DNA of 64,000 bases from positions 59,892 to 123,891 of the forward strand of contig CAYTUQ010000007.1 of the NCBI GenBank assembly GCA_964441235.1. The letters are read 5' to 3'. The position numbers were made by a program, and so were the translations under genes. The notes beneath the pieces are model-generated. The model was not told where the DNA came from, made no database searches, and saw only the letters and a program-made list of their open reading frames with translations. This document shows positions 25,553-34,589 of the stretch, one piece after another. Numbering within the stretch: position 1 is the first letter of the stretch; each line of letters opens with the position of its first letter. Source of the DNA: BS750m-G69 sp964441235. GTDB lineage: Bacteria; Fidelibacterota; UBA2242.

Positions 25553-25594
25553 TATCAAATATCAAATATCAAATATCAAATATCAAATATCAAA
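25553..25594. repeat. Tandem repeat, six copies of TATCAAA
   Basis: Exactly six 7-bp units, followed by a few related units (AGTATCC, AGTAACC). It sits between the antitoxin and toxin genes and probably arose by slippage, separating them. Confidence 0.85.
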
Positions 25595-25692
25595 TTTAAA
25601 GTATCCAGTATCCAGTAACCAGTATCTGCTCTGTTTTGAATAAATATTGATGGTTACAAAATTTTCGTTGCATTTTTGCAAAAATTTGAGAA

Positions 25693-25953
25693 TTAAGAGA
25701 CTAACTTATCGAACATATCATCAGTGTCTTTGCAACGAATGAGATTTTTATTTGCGTCTGTGTTTTTGAATACTTTTTCTGTTGTCTTATTAGGGATAAC
25801 CACGTTAAATGGTAATCCATTCCTTAATTTTACCTGTTTGTAAAATAGATTGATTGCCTCTGTTGTGGAAAGCCCTAATTTTTTAAAAAGTTTTTCTACG
25901 TCTGTTTTCAAGTCAGGCTCAATTCTTGCTCTAACTGTTGTTGTTTTAGACAT
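25693..25953 (-). CDS. DinJ/RelB-type antitoxin
   Basis: 86 residues from MSKTTTVRARIEPDLKTDVE. I chose this start because AAGGAGGTGAGC lies just upstream; the longer frame to 26076 is hairpin-derived sequence. The ribbon-helix-helix region (TTTVRARIEPDLKTDVEKLF) should bind DNA, and KLGLSTTEAINLFYKQ is typical of the RelB/DinJ family. It should neutralise the YafQ-like toxin and autoregulate the module. Confidence 0.88.
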   Translation of the reverse strand: MSKTTTVRARIEPDLKTDVEKLFKKLGLSTTEAINLFYKQVKLRNGLPFNVVIPNKTTEKVFKNTDANKNLIRCKDTDDMFDKLVS

Positions 25954-25974
25954 ATCGCTCACCTCCTTATCTCG

Positions 25975-26065
25975 TCTCGTTCCAAAGGTCACGTGCCAGA
26001 GGCATCCCTTTGGGAGAGGACTCCTCCGGAGAATTCCTTCGGAAAAGAGATCCCTTTGGGATATA
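25975..26065. repeat. Cluster of small tetraloop hairpins upstream of dinJ
   Basis: Consecutive short inverted repeats ATCCCTTTGGGA, CTCCTCCGGAG, TTCCTTCGGAA and ATCCCTTTGGGAT within about 60 bp. Similar clusters occur at 6110-6180, 30176-30200, 33740-33780 and 61197-61262. Confidence 0.6.
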
Positions 26066-26239
26066 AATGTCTTCACAATGAATAATATAGCTCATTTGGG
26101 CTATAAAAGTCAACGGTTTTTTATAAACTATAGATGTATAAAGGTGATAAGGTGAAAAAATGAAAAAATAACTGAAAAAAAAGCTTTTACTTTTATCTTT
26201 TTGTGGTTAAAATATCATGAGTTCTTTGTTTAATTGATG

Positions 26240-26333
26240 GTCCAGGGGTGCTAACCCGGGTTGCGAAAATTGTGCGACGGGTTGGCTGAGAAAACACTCT
26301 ATGAACCTGATCTGGATAATACCAGCGAAGGGA
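26240..26333 (+). promoter_or_regulatory. TPP (THI-box) riboswitch
   Basis: The conserved TPP aptamer parts are visible in order: AGGGGTGCT, the P3 arm, GGCTGAGA, GAACCTGATCTGGATAATAC and CAGCGAAGGGA. The 3' strand merges into GGGAGG, the ribosome site of the receptor gene (ATG at 26341). Thiamin pyrophosphate binding would therefore probably block translation. Confidence 0.96.
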
Positions 26334-26340
26334 GGTAAAA

Positions 26341-28830
26341 ATGAAGTATTTATCGCATTCTTTCTTTTTCTTCAGTCTTTTTCTTTTTATCACTTTTTTA
26401 ACTTTTGGTAATCTCTGGGCGGGTGATATTGTAATCACCGGTCAGTTGATTTCTAAATCTACGGGAAAGCCGGTTGCTTATGCTAATGTATTAATTAAAG
26501 AAACCGGCGAGGGTATTGCATCATCGAGCACAGGAAAATTCAGTCTAAAAAGTTCAACTCTTTCCGTTACACTTCAAGTATCTCATATTGCATATAGAAC
26601 AAAAACAATTAAAGTGACAAATCCTGATTTAAGTATTATCTATTTAATATCTACTGTTCTAACTGGAGAAGAGGTTCTTGTATTTTCATCAAGAGCTGTT
26701 GAAGGGAAAACTCCTGTAGCATTCTCGACGTTAGATAGAGAAGAGATTGAAAGGACCTATACTCATCAGGATGTTCCCCTATTACTTTCGGAATTACCTG
26801 GAGTTTATTCTTATTCTGATGCTGGAAATGGTGTTGGTTATAGTTATTTGAAAATTCGGGGTTTTCAACAGGATAGAATTGGAGTTATGATTAATGGTAT
26901 TCCTTTAAATGATCCTGAGGCGCATGCAGTTTATTGGGTGGATCATGGTGATATTCTTGCTGCGACTGGTGATATTCAGCTTCAGCGTGGTGTTGGCAAC
27001 TCACTGTATGGGGCTTCTGTCTTTGGCGGAACTGTAAATCTTGTGACTAATTTTCAATCGCTTCGTCCGGGATTTACAATTAGTACAGGATATGGAAATT
27101 ATACGGAGTCAGGTTTGAATTTACCCAGTAAAAAGATTTCTTTATCGTATGTTGGTAATCTGTTTAAAGAGAGAAATGTAACATTATATACCCGCTTTAG
27201 TAATCTTTCAAGTGATGGATATAGAAAAGGGAGTGGTTCAGAGCAAAAGTCTTTTCATGCTGGTATTGAAAAGAGTACGGAAAAAAGTCTAACTCGGATT
27301 GAGGGAATATTCGGAGATGAAAATACTGCTTTTTCATGGGAAGGTGTTATTCCAATTTATGGATATAATTTGAAAGATAGAAAAGATAGAAGATATAACT
27401 ATTATGCTGATCCTGATTATAATGGGGGTAGAGATGACGCTAATAAAGATGTTTTTAAACAATCGGTTTTATCAGTTCAGCATAGTAGAAAAATAATGGA
27501 TGGACTTTTTAGTGTAACTCTCTATGATATTATCGGTAATGGTTATTATGAGCAATTCAAAGGTGGGAGGGATGTCGTAGAATATAATCTTACAGGTATA
27601 GTTCCCGATACTCTTGATGAAGTTGATTTGATTCGTAAAAAGTGGCTGAAAAACGGGTACTCAGGATTAGTTTACCAGTATTCTTATCCATTTTCTTTTG
27701 GGTCTGTTACTTTTGGTGGTGATGCAAGATTTTATAAATCAAAACATTTTGGAAAAGTTGTAGAACTTTTTGGTGATTGGACTTTACCAGGTAACCATAA
27801 ATACTATTTTGACCGGAGTAAGAAAAATAGTTATTCGTTCTATATTCATTCGTATTTTAACATAACAGAGCAATTGGGTTTAATGGCTGATATTCGATAT
27901 CTTGGACATCGGTATGGTTTCGATCAGGATATCATCGGAGCTTTTAAAGAAGGATACAACTTTAAGCTTAAATACGATTTTATTGATCCCCACTTTGGCA
28001 TTAATTATAAAGTAAATGATAAAATTAATCTTTTTGGAAATATATCTACTGCACATAGGGAACCAACCGATGGAGATTTATACGATCATGACGATCCGGA
28101 GGATATTCCGAAAGTTGACAATATGACAGCTAAGTATGCGAATCCTCTTGTTGATGAGGAATTCCTTGTTGATTATGAGACTGGTTTAAAGTTCAATTTA
28201 AATTATCTGAAAGGACAATTAAATCTTTATAGAATGGATTTCAGGAATGAGCTAATTCCAGCAGAATATAGATACTATGATGCAGATGAAGTTTTACACG
28301 CTAATGCTGGGGAAACAATTCATCAAGGCGTTGAATTTGCATTTCAATCCCAACCGCTAAAATGGTTAAGATTACAGGGAAATTTTACTTATTCTGATAA
28401 TCATTTTATTGATTTTCAAGCTGATTCTCTTGGTTGGAGTGGAAGTGAATGGAGTAGTATAGCTGATTACAGAGATAAGATTATCCCTGCTTTCCCTTCT
28501 ATCCAGACAAAGGGTAAAGTTATTGCAAATTTTAGAAGAGCAGAGGTATGGCTGCAATTGAGTTATATCGGTAAACAGTATATTGATTTTGCTAATACTG
28601 AGGATGCCGCAATTGATGCTTATACCGTTGTGAATTTAGGTTCTAAAGTCAATCTACCATCTTTTGGTCTTGTAAAATCTCAACTCAATTTCAGGATTAA
28701 TAATCTTTTTGATACGCTTTATGAAACTTTCGGATATAATTATTATGATGGATGGCCGCCATTTAGGGTTGACTCATATTGGCCTGCAGCGACGAGAAGT
28801 TATTATATTATGCTGACAATTAATTTTTAA
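26341..28830 (+). CDS. TonB-dependent outer-membrane receptor, predicted thiamin (or precursor) uptake
   Basis: 829 residues. A signal peptide is followed by a carboxypeptidase-regulatory-like domain (GQLISKSTGKPVAYANVLIK, about 30-110). A plug domain follows (TFxxLDREEIERTYTHQDVPLLLSELPGVY … GVMINGIPLNDPEAH), then a large beta-barrel ending in the terminal aromatic motif YYIMLTINF. The substrate is inferred only from the TPP riboswitch directly in front, the known signal for thiamin-related receptors in FCB bacteria. It needs TonB-ExbBD energy, not encoded in the window. Confidence 0.9.
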   Translation: MKYLSHSFFFFSLFLFITFLTFGNLWAGDIVITGQLISKSTGKPVAYANVLIKETGEGIASSSTGKFSLKSSTLSVTLQVSHIAYRTKTIKVTNPDLSIIYLISTVLTGEEVLVFSSRAVEGKTPVAFSTLDREEIERTYTHQDVPLLLSELPGVYSYSDAGNGVGYSYLKIRGFQQDRIGVMINGIPLNDPEAHAVYWVDHGDILAATGDIQLQRGVGNSLYGASVFGGTVNLVTNFQSLRPGFTISTGYGNYTESGLNLPSKKISLSYVGNLFKERNVTLYTRFSNLSSDGYRKGSGSEQKSFHAGIEKSTEKSLTRIEGIFGDENTAFSWEGVIPIYGYNLKDRKDRRYNYYADPDYNGGRDDANKDVFKQSVLSVQHSRKIMDGLFSVTLYDIIGNGYYEQFKGGRDVVEYNLTGIVPDTLDEVDLIRKKWLKNGYSGLVYQYSYPFSFGSVTFGGDARFYKSKHFGKVVELFGDWTLPGNHKYYFDRSKKNSYSFYIHSYFNITEQLGLMADIRYLGHRYGFDQDIIGAFKEGYNFKLKYDFIDPHFGINYKVNDKINLFGNISTAHREPTDGDLYDHDDPEDIPKVDNMTAKYANPLVDEEFLVDYETGLKFNLNYLKGQLNLYRMDFRNELIPAEYRYYDADEVLHANAGETIHQGVEFAFQSQPLKWLRLQGNFTYSDNHFIDFQADSLGWSGSEWSSIADYRDKIIPAFPSIQTKGKVIANFRRAEVWLQLSYIGKQYIDFANTEDAAIDAYTVVNLGSKVNLPSFGLVKSQLNFRINNLFDTLYETFGYNYYDGWPPFRVDSYWPAATRSYYIMLTINF

Positions 28831-28904
28831 TAAAAAGTAGTTCGCAGGAAATATCGTAACTTCTTAAGATTAAGGTTTGTTAGTAATCTATAACCTATAA
28901 TTTT

Positions 28905-30161
28905 TCATACTCTTGAAACCAGGCTCCTCGCAACTTCCGCAGATTTTTCAATTATCTCTTCTTCGCCCTCGACTTTTCCATTCTGCATTAATATTTTTCC
29001 GTCACATATTGTAGTGTCAACACAGCTTCCATTTGCTGAAAAAACCAAATTCGATAAAAGATTGTGTTGTGGAACCATGAATGGCTTTTTCAAATCAATA
29101 AGCAGCAGGTCGGCGAGTTTTCGTTCTTCAATAACTCCTGCATTAATACCAAAAGTGATAGCACCGTTAATTGTAGCTAATTCAAATGTTTCATGAGCTG
29201 GTTGTAAAGTGGGATCTGTTGAACTTATTTTTTGTAATATTGATGCTATTTTCATTTCCTCAAGCATATCGAGATTATTATTAGAAGCGCAGCCATCTGT
29301 TCCTAAACTTACAGTTAGCCCTGATTTTTTAATCTTTTTATAAGGAAAAACTCCGGAACTCAGTTTCATATTGGAAGAAGGTGTATGAACAATTTTTACA
29401 TCATTTTCTTTCAATATCCGGATTTCCTTTTCATTTACCCATATATTGTGAGCTGCTATTATATTAGGTCCTAAAAATCTGATGTCATTAAGATATTCAA
29501 TGGGTGTTTTTCTGTGGTTTTTCTTACAATCGTCAACCTCATGTTTTGATTCTGAAAGATGAATGTGAATCAGACAGTTGTTTCTATCTGCAAATTCCTT
29601 AGCCCATAAAAGGCTTTCCGTTGAAACAGAATAGATTGCGTGAGGTCCTAAAGCAAACTGTACTCTGTCAGAGTATTTTTTTGTTTCTTTAAATAATCTT
29701 GAGTTTAAATTCTGTTGTTCCTTTGCTTTTCCTTTATCAGAGAAGTCGATAAAAACAGCACTTATTGCAGCTCTTATTCCCATTTCTTCAACAGCTTTTG
29801 CAGTTCCATGGTAATACCAGTACATATCATTAAAAAAAGTTGTACCTGATTTTATCATTTCTAAACAAGCGAGTTTTGCTCCCCAATAAACATCTTCTTC
29901 AGTAAGTTTTTCTTCAAGGGGCCAGATTTTTTTCCGTAGCCATTCCATTACAATAAGGTCGTCGGAGTAACCTCTCATTAAAGTCATTGCTGCATGTGTA
30001 TGAGCGTTGAAAAAACCCGGAATTGCGGCTTTGTCTTTTCCATCAATTTCGTATTCGGTTTTAGTGTATATTTTATCGTCTATTTTACTTATTCTATTTC
30101 CTTCAATAAGTATGTCTTTTTTTTCATTATTTAATAAAACGTCTTTAATCAATATACTCAT
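28905..30161 (-). CDS. mtaD: 5-methylthioadenosine/S-adenosylhomocysteine deaminase-like amidohydrolase
   Basis: 418 residues from MSILIKDVLL; GAAAGGAA precedes this ATG. Metal-site motifs are GFFNAHTHAAMTLMRG (HxH), HIHLSESKHE, IAAHNIW and SLGTDGCASNNNLD, all typical of the MtaD/SsnA amidohydrolase group. It deaminates the adenine of methylthioadenosine or S-adenosylhomocysteine, though guanine-deaminase-like activity cannot be excluded. It is convergent with the TonB receptor gene. Confidence 0.87.
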   Translation of the reverse strand: MSILIKDVLLNNEKKDILIEGNRISKIDDKIYTKTEYEIDGKDKAAIPGFFNAHTHAAMTLMRGYSDDLIVMEWLRKKIWPLEEKLTEEDVYWGAKLACLEMIKSGTTFFNDMYWYYHGTAKAVEEMGIRAAISAVFIDFSDKGKAKEQQNLNSRLFKETKKYSDRVQFALGPHAIYSVSTESLLWAKEFADRNNCLIHIHLSESKHEVDDCKKNHRKTPIEYLNDIRFLGPNIIAAHNIWVNEKEIRILKENDVKIVHTPSSNMKLSSGVFPYKKIKKSGLTVSLGTDGCASNNNLDMLEEMKIASILQKISSTDPTLQPAHETFELATINGAITFGINAGVIEERKLADLLLIDLKKPFMVPQHNLLSNLVFSANGSCVDTTICDGKILMQNGKVEGEEEIIEKSAEVARSLVSRV

Positions 30162-30507
30162 AGTGCATTCCTTTCCCAACGAGATCCCTTCGAGATGGGA
30201 TTAGTTCAATTTTTTAAACAATTTCATGCTTAATGATTCTGCCCCGCTAATGATTTGTATTTCCATATTTTACTTTTTTAAAATGTAAAAATAACGAGGA
30301 AAAAGTTATACCTCATTTTTTTTGTAAGCAACATAGTTTTAAACAAAAGCATTCTTTCCAATAAATTTTTTGTAAGATTAAATTGAATCGCATGGATTGA
30401 TGAGAAAGATTATTTCCTCTACTAAAAAATCTATTGAGCTCTCAGTTTTACTAATATTCTAGTGAATAATATTTAGTTTTTTGTAGTTATTTAGAATAGA
30501 TTTTAAT
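30162..30507. other. Divergent intergenic region between mtaD and ccmF
   Basis: No gene. It holds a TTCGAGAT-type mini-hairpin near mtaD and a GAGG … CCTC stem followed by eight T (about 30293-30323), which could act as a terminator on the plus strand. The rest is AT-rich and featureless apart from likely promoters I cannot place. Confidence 0.4.
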
Positions 30508-32451
30508 ATGGGTATTTTAGGAAAACATTTTCTCACTTTTGCATTTAACACATCAGTTATTTCGATCATTATTGGAATAATCGGGATTCGCCGAAAAAGT
30601 AACCATTTAAGCATTTTTTCTCTGTGGAGTGCTTTTGTAACTGCCGTTTCAATTATATTATCGGGAATTATCCTGAGTTATACTCTTTTAACGAATGATT
30701 ATTCAATTCAATATGTAGTAGATAAAATAAGTATAGATACTCCATTAATATATAGAATTACCGCATTATGGGCAGGACAGTCAGGCTCACTGCTTTTTTG
30801 GTCGGTTGTACTTTCAGTTCTGTTTTTAGTAGTTCTGATGCAAAAAAAGAAATTGGATATATCTGTATTCCGGTATGTGGTTGTTTTTCTAATGATCAAC
30901 CAATTGTTTTTTTTAATTGTAAATAATTTTGTATTTAACCCTTTTGAACCGGCGCTTCACAGTGTAGAGGATGGAAAGGGTTTCAATCCGATTTTGCAGA
31001 ATATTGGAATGGTTTTTCACCCTCCGATTCTCTATTTTGGTTTAGCTGGATTTGTAGTTCCTTTTGTTTATTCACTTTCCGGTTTAATAGTCGGTAAACA
31101 TGATTTAGCCTTAATAAGAATAAATAAATTATGGATGCAGGTTTTGTGGCTTTTAATGACTATAGGGATATTAATGGGTATGGCATGGTCTTATGTAGAA
31201 TTAGGGTGGGGAGGTTATTGGGCATGGGACCCAATTGAAAATGCCAGTCTGCTTCCATGGTTAGTTGCTACCGCTTACATTCATTCAATTGTTATTGAAG
31301 AAAAATATGGGTTGTTTAAAAGGTGGAATCCTTTTTTAATACTTCTGACCTTTGTAATGAGCCTGTTTTGTACATTTTTAACTCGCAGCGGTATTTCTTT
31401 CTCTATTCATGCTTTTTCTTCACCGTTACTTGGTATTTTGTTTATTATCTTTATTGGAATAGTAATATCTGTATTAATTTTTATTTTTGTTAAGGCATAT
31501 TCAAAATTAAAGTCAAATGTGAAAATGAAGTCTCTATTATCGCAAGAAGGCTTAATTGCTATAAATAATTTTTTAGTATTTAGTCTGGCATTTGCAATTC
31601 TATGGGGAATCCTGTTTCCTGTAATTTCTGAGGTTATAACCGGGAACAGGGCAACTCTTGGTGCCAGGTTTTATAATAGTATCACAGTTCCTTTAGGAAT
31701 GTTATTGTTGTTTTTTATGGGTGTAGAAAATCTCTTATCAATGAGAAAGAATGGAACCAATATTAAATTAATCGATTTAATACTGCCGGTATCAGCAGGA
31801 TTATTGACAGCAGGAATATTAGCAGCTATTGGAATCGGGAATGTATATGCAATAATTAATTTATCACTGATCATTTTTGTCTTTGCAACTATTGTTTTTG
31901 AGTATATTAATGATATTATTGACGGGATTAGGTCAAAATCAGATACTCTTTTTGTTGCTATTTACAAACCGATCATAAGAAAAAGAAGGCGGTATTGTCA
32001 TCATCTTATTCATCTTGGAGTGCTTTTGCTCTTTTTAGGTTTCACGGGATCCGCTTTCGACCTTGAGTTTGATGGAACATTGAATAAGGGAGATACTTAC
32101 AAATTCGATAAATTTTCAGTGAAACTTCAGGATATCTCAACTAAGCAGGGACCTAATTATATTGCCGAAGAATCGAAGTTTATATTAAAAAAGGAAGCTA
32201 AAGTTATAGGTGAAATATTTCCTGAAAAACGTTATTACTCTAAATTTGAAAATGTTGCTATTTCAGAAGTAGGTATTGTATCAAATGTTATGCGTGATTA
32301 CTATATTATTTCGAAAGATATAGATACTAAGGCTCAAAGAGTCCAATTCGAGATTCTTATAAAACCTTTAGTTATTTGGATCTGGATTGGAGGTATTATC
32401 ATAATTTTTGGAACTATCATTTCCATTATTTTAAAGAAAGAGAATGATTGA
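30508..32451 (+). CDS. ccmF: CcmF-like cytochrome c heme lyase subunit
   Basis: 647 residues with about 13-15 membrane helices. The heme-handling WWD-type motif reads WGGYWAWDPIENASLLPW, preceded by IGMVFHPPILYFG and WAGQSGSLLFW, all characteristic of CcmF/NrfE. A periplasmic domain precedes the last helix. It attaches heme to apocytochrome c in system I maturation. The other ccm genes are not in the window. Confidence 0.93.
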   Translation: MGILGKHFLTFAFNTSVISIIIGIIGIRRKSNHLSIFSLWSAFVTAVSIILSGIILSYTLLTNDYSIQYVVDKISIDTPLIYRITALWAGQSGSLLFWSVVLSVLFLVVLMQKKKLDISVFRYVVVFLMINQLFFLIVNNFVFNPFEPALHSVEDGKGFNPILQNIGMVFHPPILYFGLAGFVVPFVYSLSGLIVGKHDLALIRINKLWMQVLWLLMTIGILMGMAWSYVELGWGGYWAWDPIENASLLPWLVATAYIHSIVIEEKYGLFKRWNPFLILLTFVMSLFCTFLTRSGISFSIHAFSSPLLGILFIIFIGIVISVLIFIFVKAYSKLKSNVKMKSLLSQEGLIAINNFLVFSLAFAILWGILFPVISEVITGNRATLGARFYNSITVPLGMLLLFFMGVENLLSMRKNGTNIKLIDLILPVSAGLLTAGILAAIGIGNVYAIINLSLIIFVFATIVFEYINDIIDGIRSKSDTLFVAIYKPIIRKRRRYCHHLIHLGVLLLFLGFTGSAFDLEFDGTLNKGDTYKFDKFSVKLQDISTKQGPNYIAEESKFILKKEAKVIGEIFPEKRYYSKFENVAISEVGIVSNVMRDYYIISKDIDTKAQRVQFEILIKPLVIWIWIGGIIIIFGTIISIILKKEND

Positions 32452-32642
32452 AGTTTTGCTATTTTGATGTCTATTATGTTTTTACAGGAGTTACGAAATT
32501 GGCAATTGACAATTGACAATTGTTGATTGCCCCGAAGGGGTCTCTTCGAGATTGATTGATGATTGTTGATTGTTAATTGACTTATTCCAGATGATGAGTA
32601 GCCCAGGGTAGATTGAAAAAATATTTTAAAGGATAATAAATT

Positions 32643-33713
32643 ATGTCAAGAAATATTGTACATATAATTGGAACAGGTACTATTGGTGAACCATTGATTG
32701 GCATTTTATCGGGTAGAAAAGAAGAACTTGGAATAGAAGAAGTCTCTTTTCAGCCGGAGATTACAGCACTCAGGAATAAAGCTCTTGTTATGGGTTTGAT
32801 TTCTCGTGGTGCTAAACTATGTGTTGATGAAGAATTTGCAGATGAATTTACAAGTGCAGGGTTGAAGATAGAATGTAATTCGGAAGAAGCGATTCGAAAA
32901 GCAGCAGTAATAATTGATTGTTCAATTTCAGGGAAAGGTGCTGAGAATAAAAAGGAATTGTATTTGAAATATTCCGGAGAGGGAAAAACTTTCATTGCTC
33001 AATCTATTACTCCTGAGTTTGGGAAGAACTACGCTTATGGAATTAATGATGATTCTCTTGTTCCAGGGGAAGATCAATTTATTCGAATTGTATCATGCAA
33101 TGCTCAAAATATTGCTGCATTAGTAAAAACATTATCTTTTGATACTAATGGAAAAAGTAATTTAGAGTGGGGCAGGTTTGTTTGTATTAGAAGAGCTAGC
33201 GATATAAGTGAGGAGAAACCGTTCATCCCATCACCGGAAGTCGGTACCCATTATAATGAGCGGTATGGAACTCATCATGCGTCGGATGCAGCCTCTTTGT
33301 TTAAAACTTTGGGATATGATCTTGACCTCTTTTCTTCATCTATGAAAGTAAATTCACAGTATTTACATATTGTCCATTTTAATATAAAACTGAAAGAAAA
33401 TATTACCCTTCAAAAAGTTATAAACAGATTTGAAGAGAATAAACTTATTGCTTTAACGAATAAAACACTCTCAAGTCTTGTTTTTTCATTTGTGCGTGAT
33501 ATGGGGTATCTTGGTCGGATTTTAAACCAATCTGTTATTTCTATATCAAGTCTCAATGTAAATAATGGAAATGAGATAACGGGATTTTGTTTTACTCCAC
33601 AAGATGGGAATTCACTATTGAGTTCGATAGCAGCTGCTTTATGGTGTTTTTTCCCTCGCTCTTATAAGGAAAAGCTTCAGAATCTCAGCGATCTTATATT
33701 TGATGAGATTTAA
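32643..33713 (+). CDS. Type II (archaeal-style) glyceraldehyde-3-phosphate dehydrogenase-like protein
   Basis: 356 residues. The N-terminal nucleotide-binding motif is VHIIGTGTIGEPL. The segment VIIDCSISGKGAENKKELYLKYS matches the 'DCTPxGxGAxNK' region of archaeal GAPDH. The catalytic cysteine is in FIRIVSCNAQNIAALVKTL (SCN). HHASDAA and the later sheet region also follow that fold. Bacterial type I GAPDH motifs (SCTTNCLAP) are absent. It may be a true glycolytic enzyme or an aspartate-semialdehyde-like relative. Neighbours do not settle this. Confidence 0.65.
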   Translation: MSRNIVHIIGTGTIGEPLIGILSGRKEELGIEEVSFQPEITALRNKALVMGLISRGAKLCVDEEFADEFTSAGLKIECNSEEAIRKAAVIIDCSISGKGAENKKELYLKYSGEGKTFIAQSITPEFGKNYAYGINDDSLVPGEDQFIRIVSCNAQNIAALVKTLSFDTNGKSNLEWGRFVCIRRASDISEEKPFIPSPEVGTHYNERYGTHHASDAASLFKTLGYDLDLFSSSMKVNSQYLHIVHFNIKLKENITLQKVINRFEENKLIALTNKTLSSLVFSFVRDMGYLGRILNQSVISISSLNVNNGNEITGFCFTPQDGNSLLSSIAAALWCFFPRSYKEKLQNLSDLIFDEI

Positions 33714-33873
33714 CCTAAAGAGTTCCTGATCCAGTCTCGGAGGGATTCTCCAGGGGTCTCCTTTGGAGAATCTCTCTGAGAAAATTAATTAAAATTAATA
33801 ATTGATAATTGACAATTGAGTCAGTGTCCGGCAGCCGCCGGATGGCAAGAATTAATGAGTTGGTTAAAAAGGT

Positions 33874-34500
33874 ATGATAGTTAAATCAATCACAACAGGG
33901 TCTTTTTACGAAAATGTATGGATTGTCGGAGATGAAGTTAGTAGAGATGCTATTATTATTGATCCGGGCGATGAAGTCAATTTAATAATTAATAAAATCG
34001 AAGAATTTGAACTTGTTCCGATAACTATTTTAGCCACACATGCTCACCCTGATCATATAGGAGCAGCGGCAGAAATCCAGAAAAGATACAATATCCCGTT
34101 TGCGATTCATACAGAGGAAAAATCAATTTTAGATTCTTTTATTCCAATTGCTCAGATGTTGGGTTTCGGAAATATTGAACTTCCAGAAATATCCTATTAT
34201 TTTGTTGATGGTCAGATTTTGGAGGAAAGCAATTTCAGAGTTAAAGTAATTCATACACCAGGGCATACTCCGGGAAGTGTATGTTTTTTAATGGGAAAAT
34301 ACCTTTTTGCAGGTGATACTATATTTAATGGGTCTGTTGGAAGAGTGGATATACCTGGAGGATCCTGGAATGAGTTGGAAAAGAGTCTCAGGAAAATTTC
34401 TGAATTACCCGAAGATACAGTTTTGTATCCGGGGCATGGACAGAGTACAACTTTAAAGGAAGAGCTGAGTAGTAATCCTTATTTAAAAAATCTTAAGTAG
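33874..34500 (+). CDS. Metallo-beta-lactamase-fold hydrolase (glyoxalase II-like)
   Basis: 208 residues. The metal motif is ATHAHPDHIGAA (HxHxDH), followed by the histidine in VIHTPGHTPGSVCF, the bridging aspartate in LFAGDTIF, and the last histidine in LYPGHGQST. These are typical of hydroxyacylglutathione-hydrolase-like proteins. The short C-terminus lacks the glutathione-binding domain of classical glyoxalase II. The thioester substrate is unknown. Confidence 0.9.
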   Translation: MIVKSITTGSFYENVWIVGDEVSRDAIIIDPGDEVNLIINKIEEFELVPITILATHAHPDHIGAAAEIQKRYNIPFAIHTEEKSILDSFIPIAQMLGFGNIELPEISYYFVDGQILEESNFRVKVIHTPGHTPGSVCFLMGKYLFAGDTIFNGSVGRVDIPGGSWNELEKSLRKISELPEDTVLYPGHGQSTTLKEELSSNPYLKNLK

Positions 34501-34589
34501 GTTTAGTTATATCCTTATAATAGACTAAAAGAAACAATAAATAATCGAATTTTCTGCATAAAAAAGTTAAAAATAATTCATAAATTACA

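Noticed and set aside
25553..25594. Possible CRISPR array
   Set aside because: It is a plain 7-bp tandem repeat without spacers; no cas gene is present.
25975..26076. Longer DinJ-like protein starting at 26076
   Set aside because: The extra N-terminal codons translate hairpin repeats, and a strong ribosome site (AAGGAGGTGAG) directly precedes the internal ATG at 25953.
25150..26240. attR copy of the selC 3' end at the right edge of the array
   Set aside because: I looked for the T-arm and acceptor sequence (GTTCGACTCCCAGGCG) and found no match.
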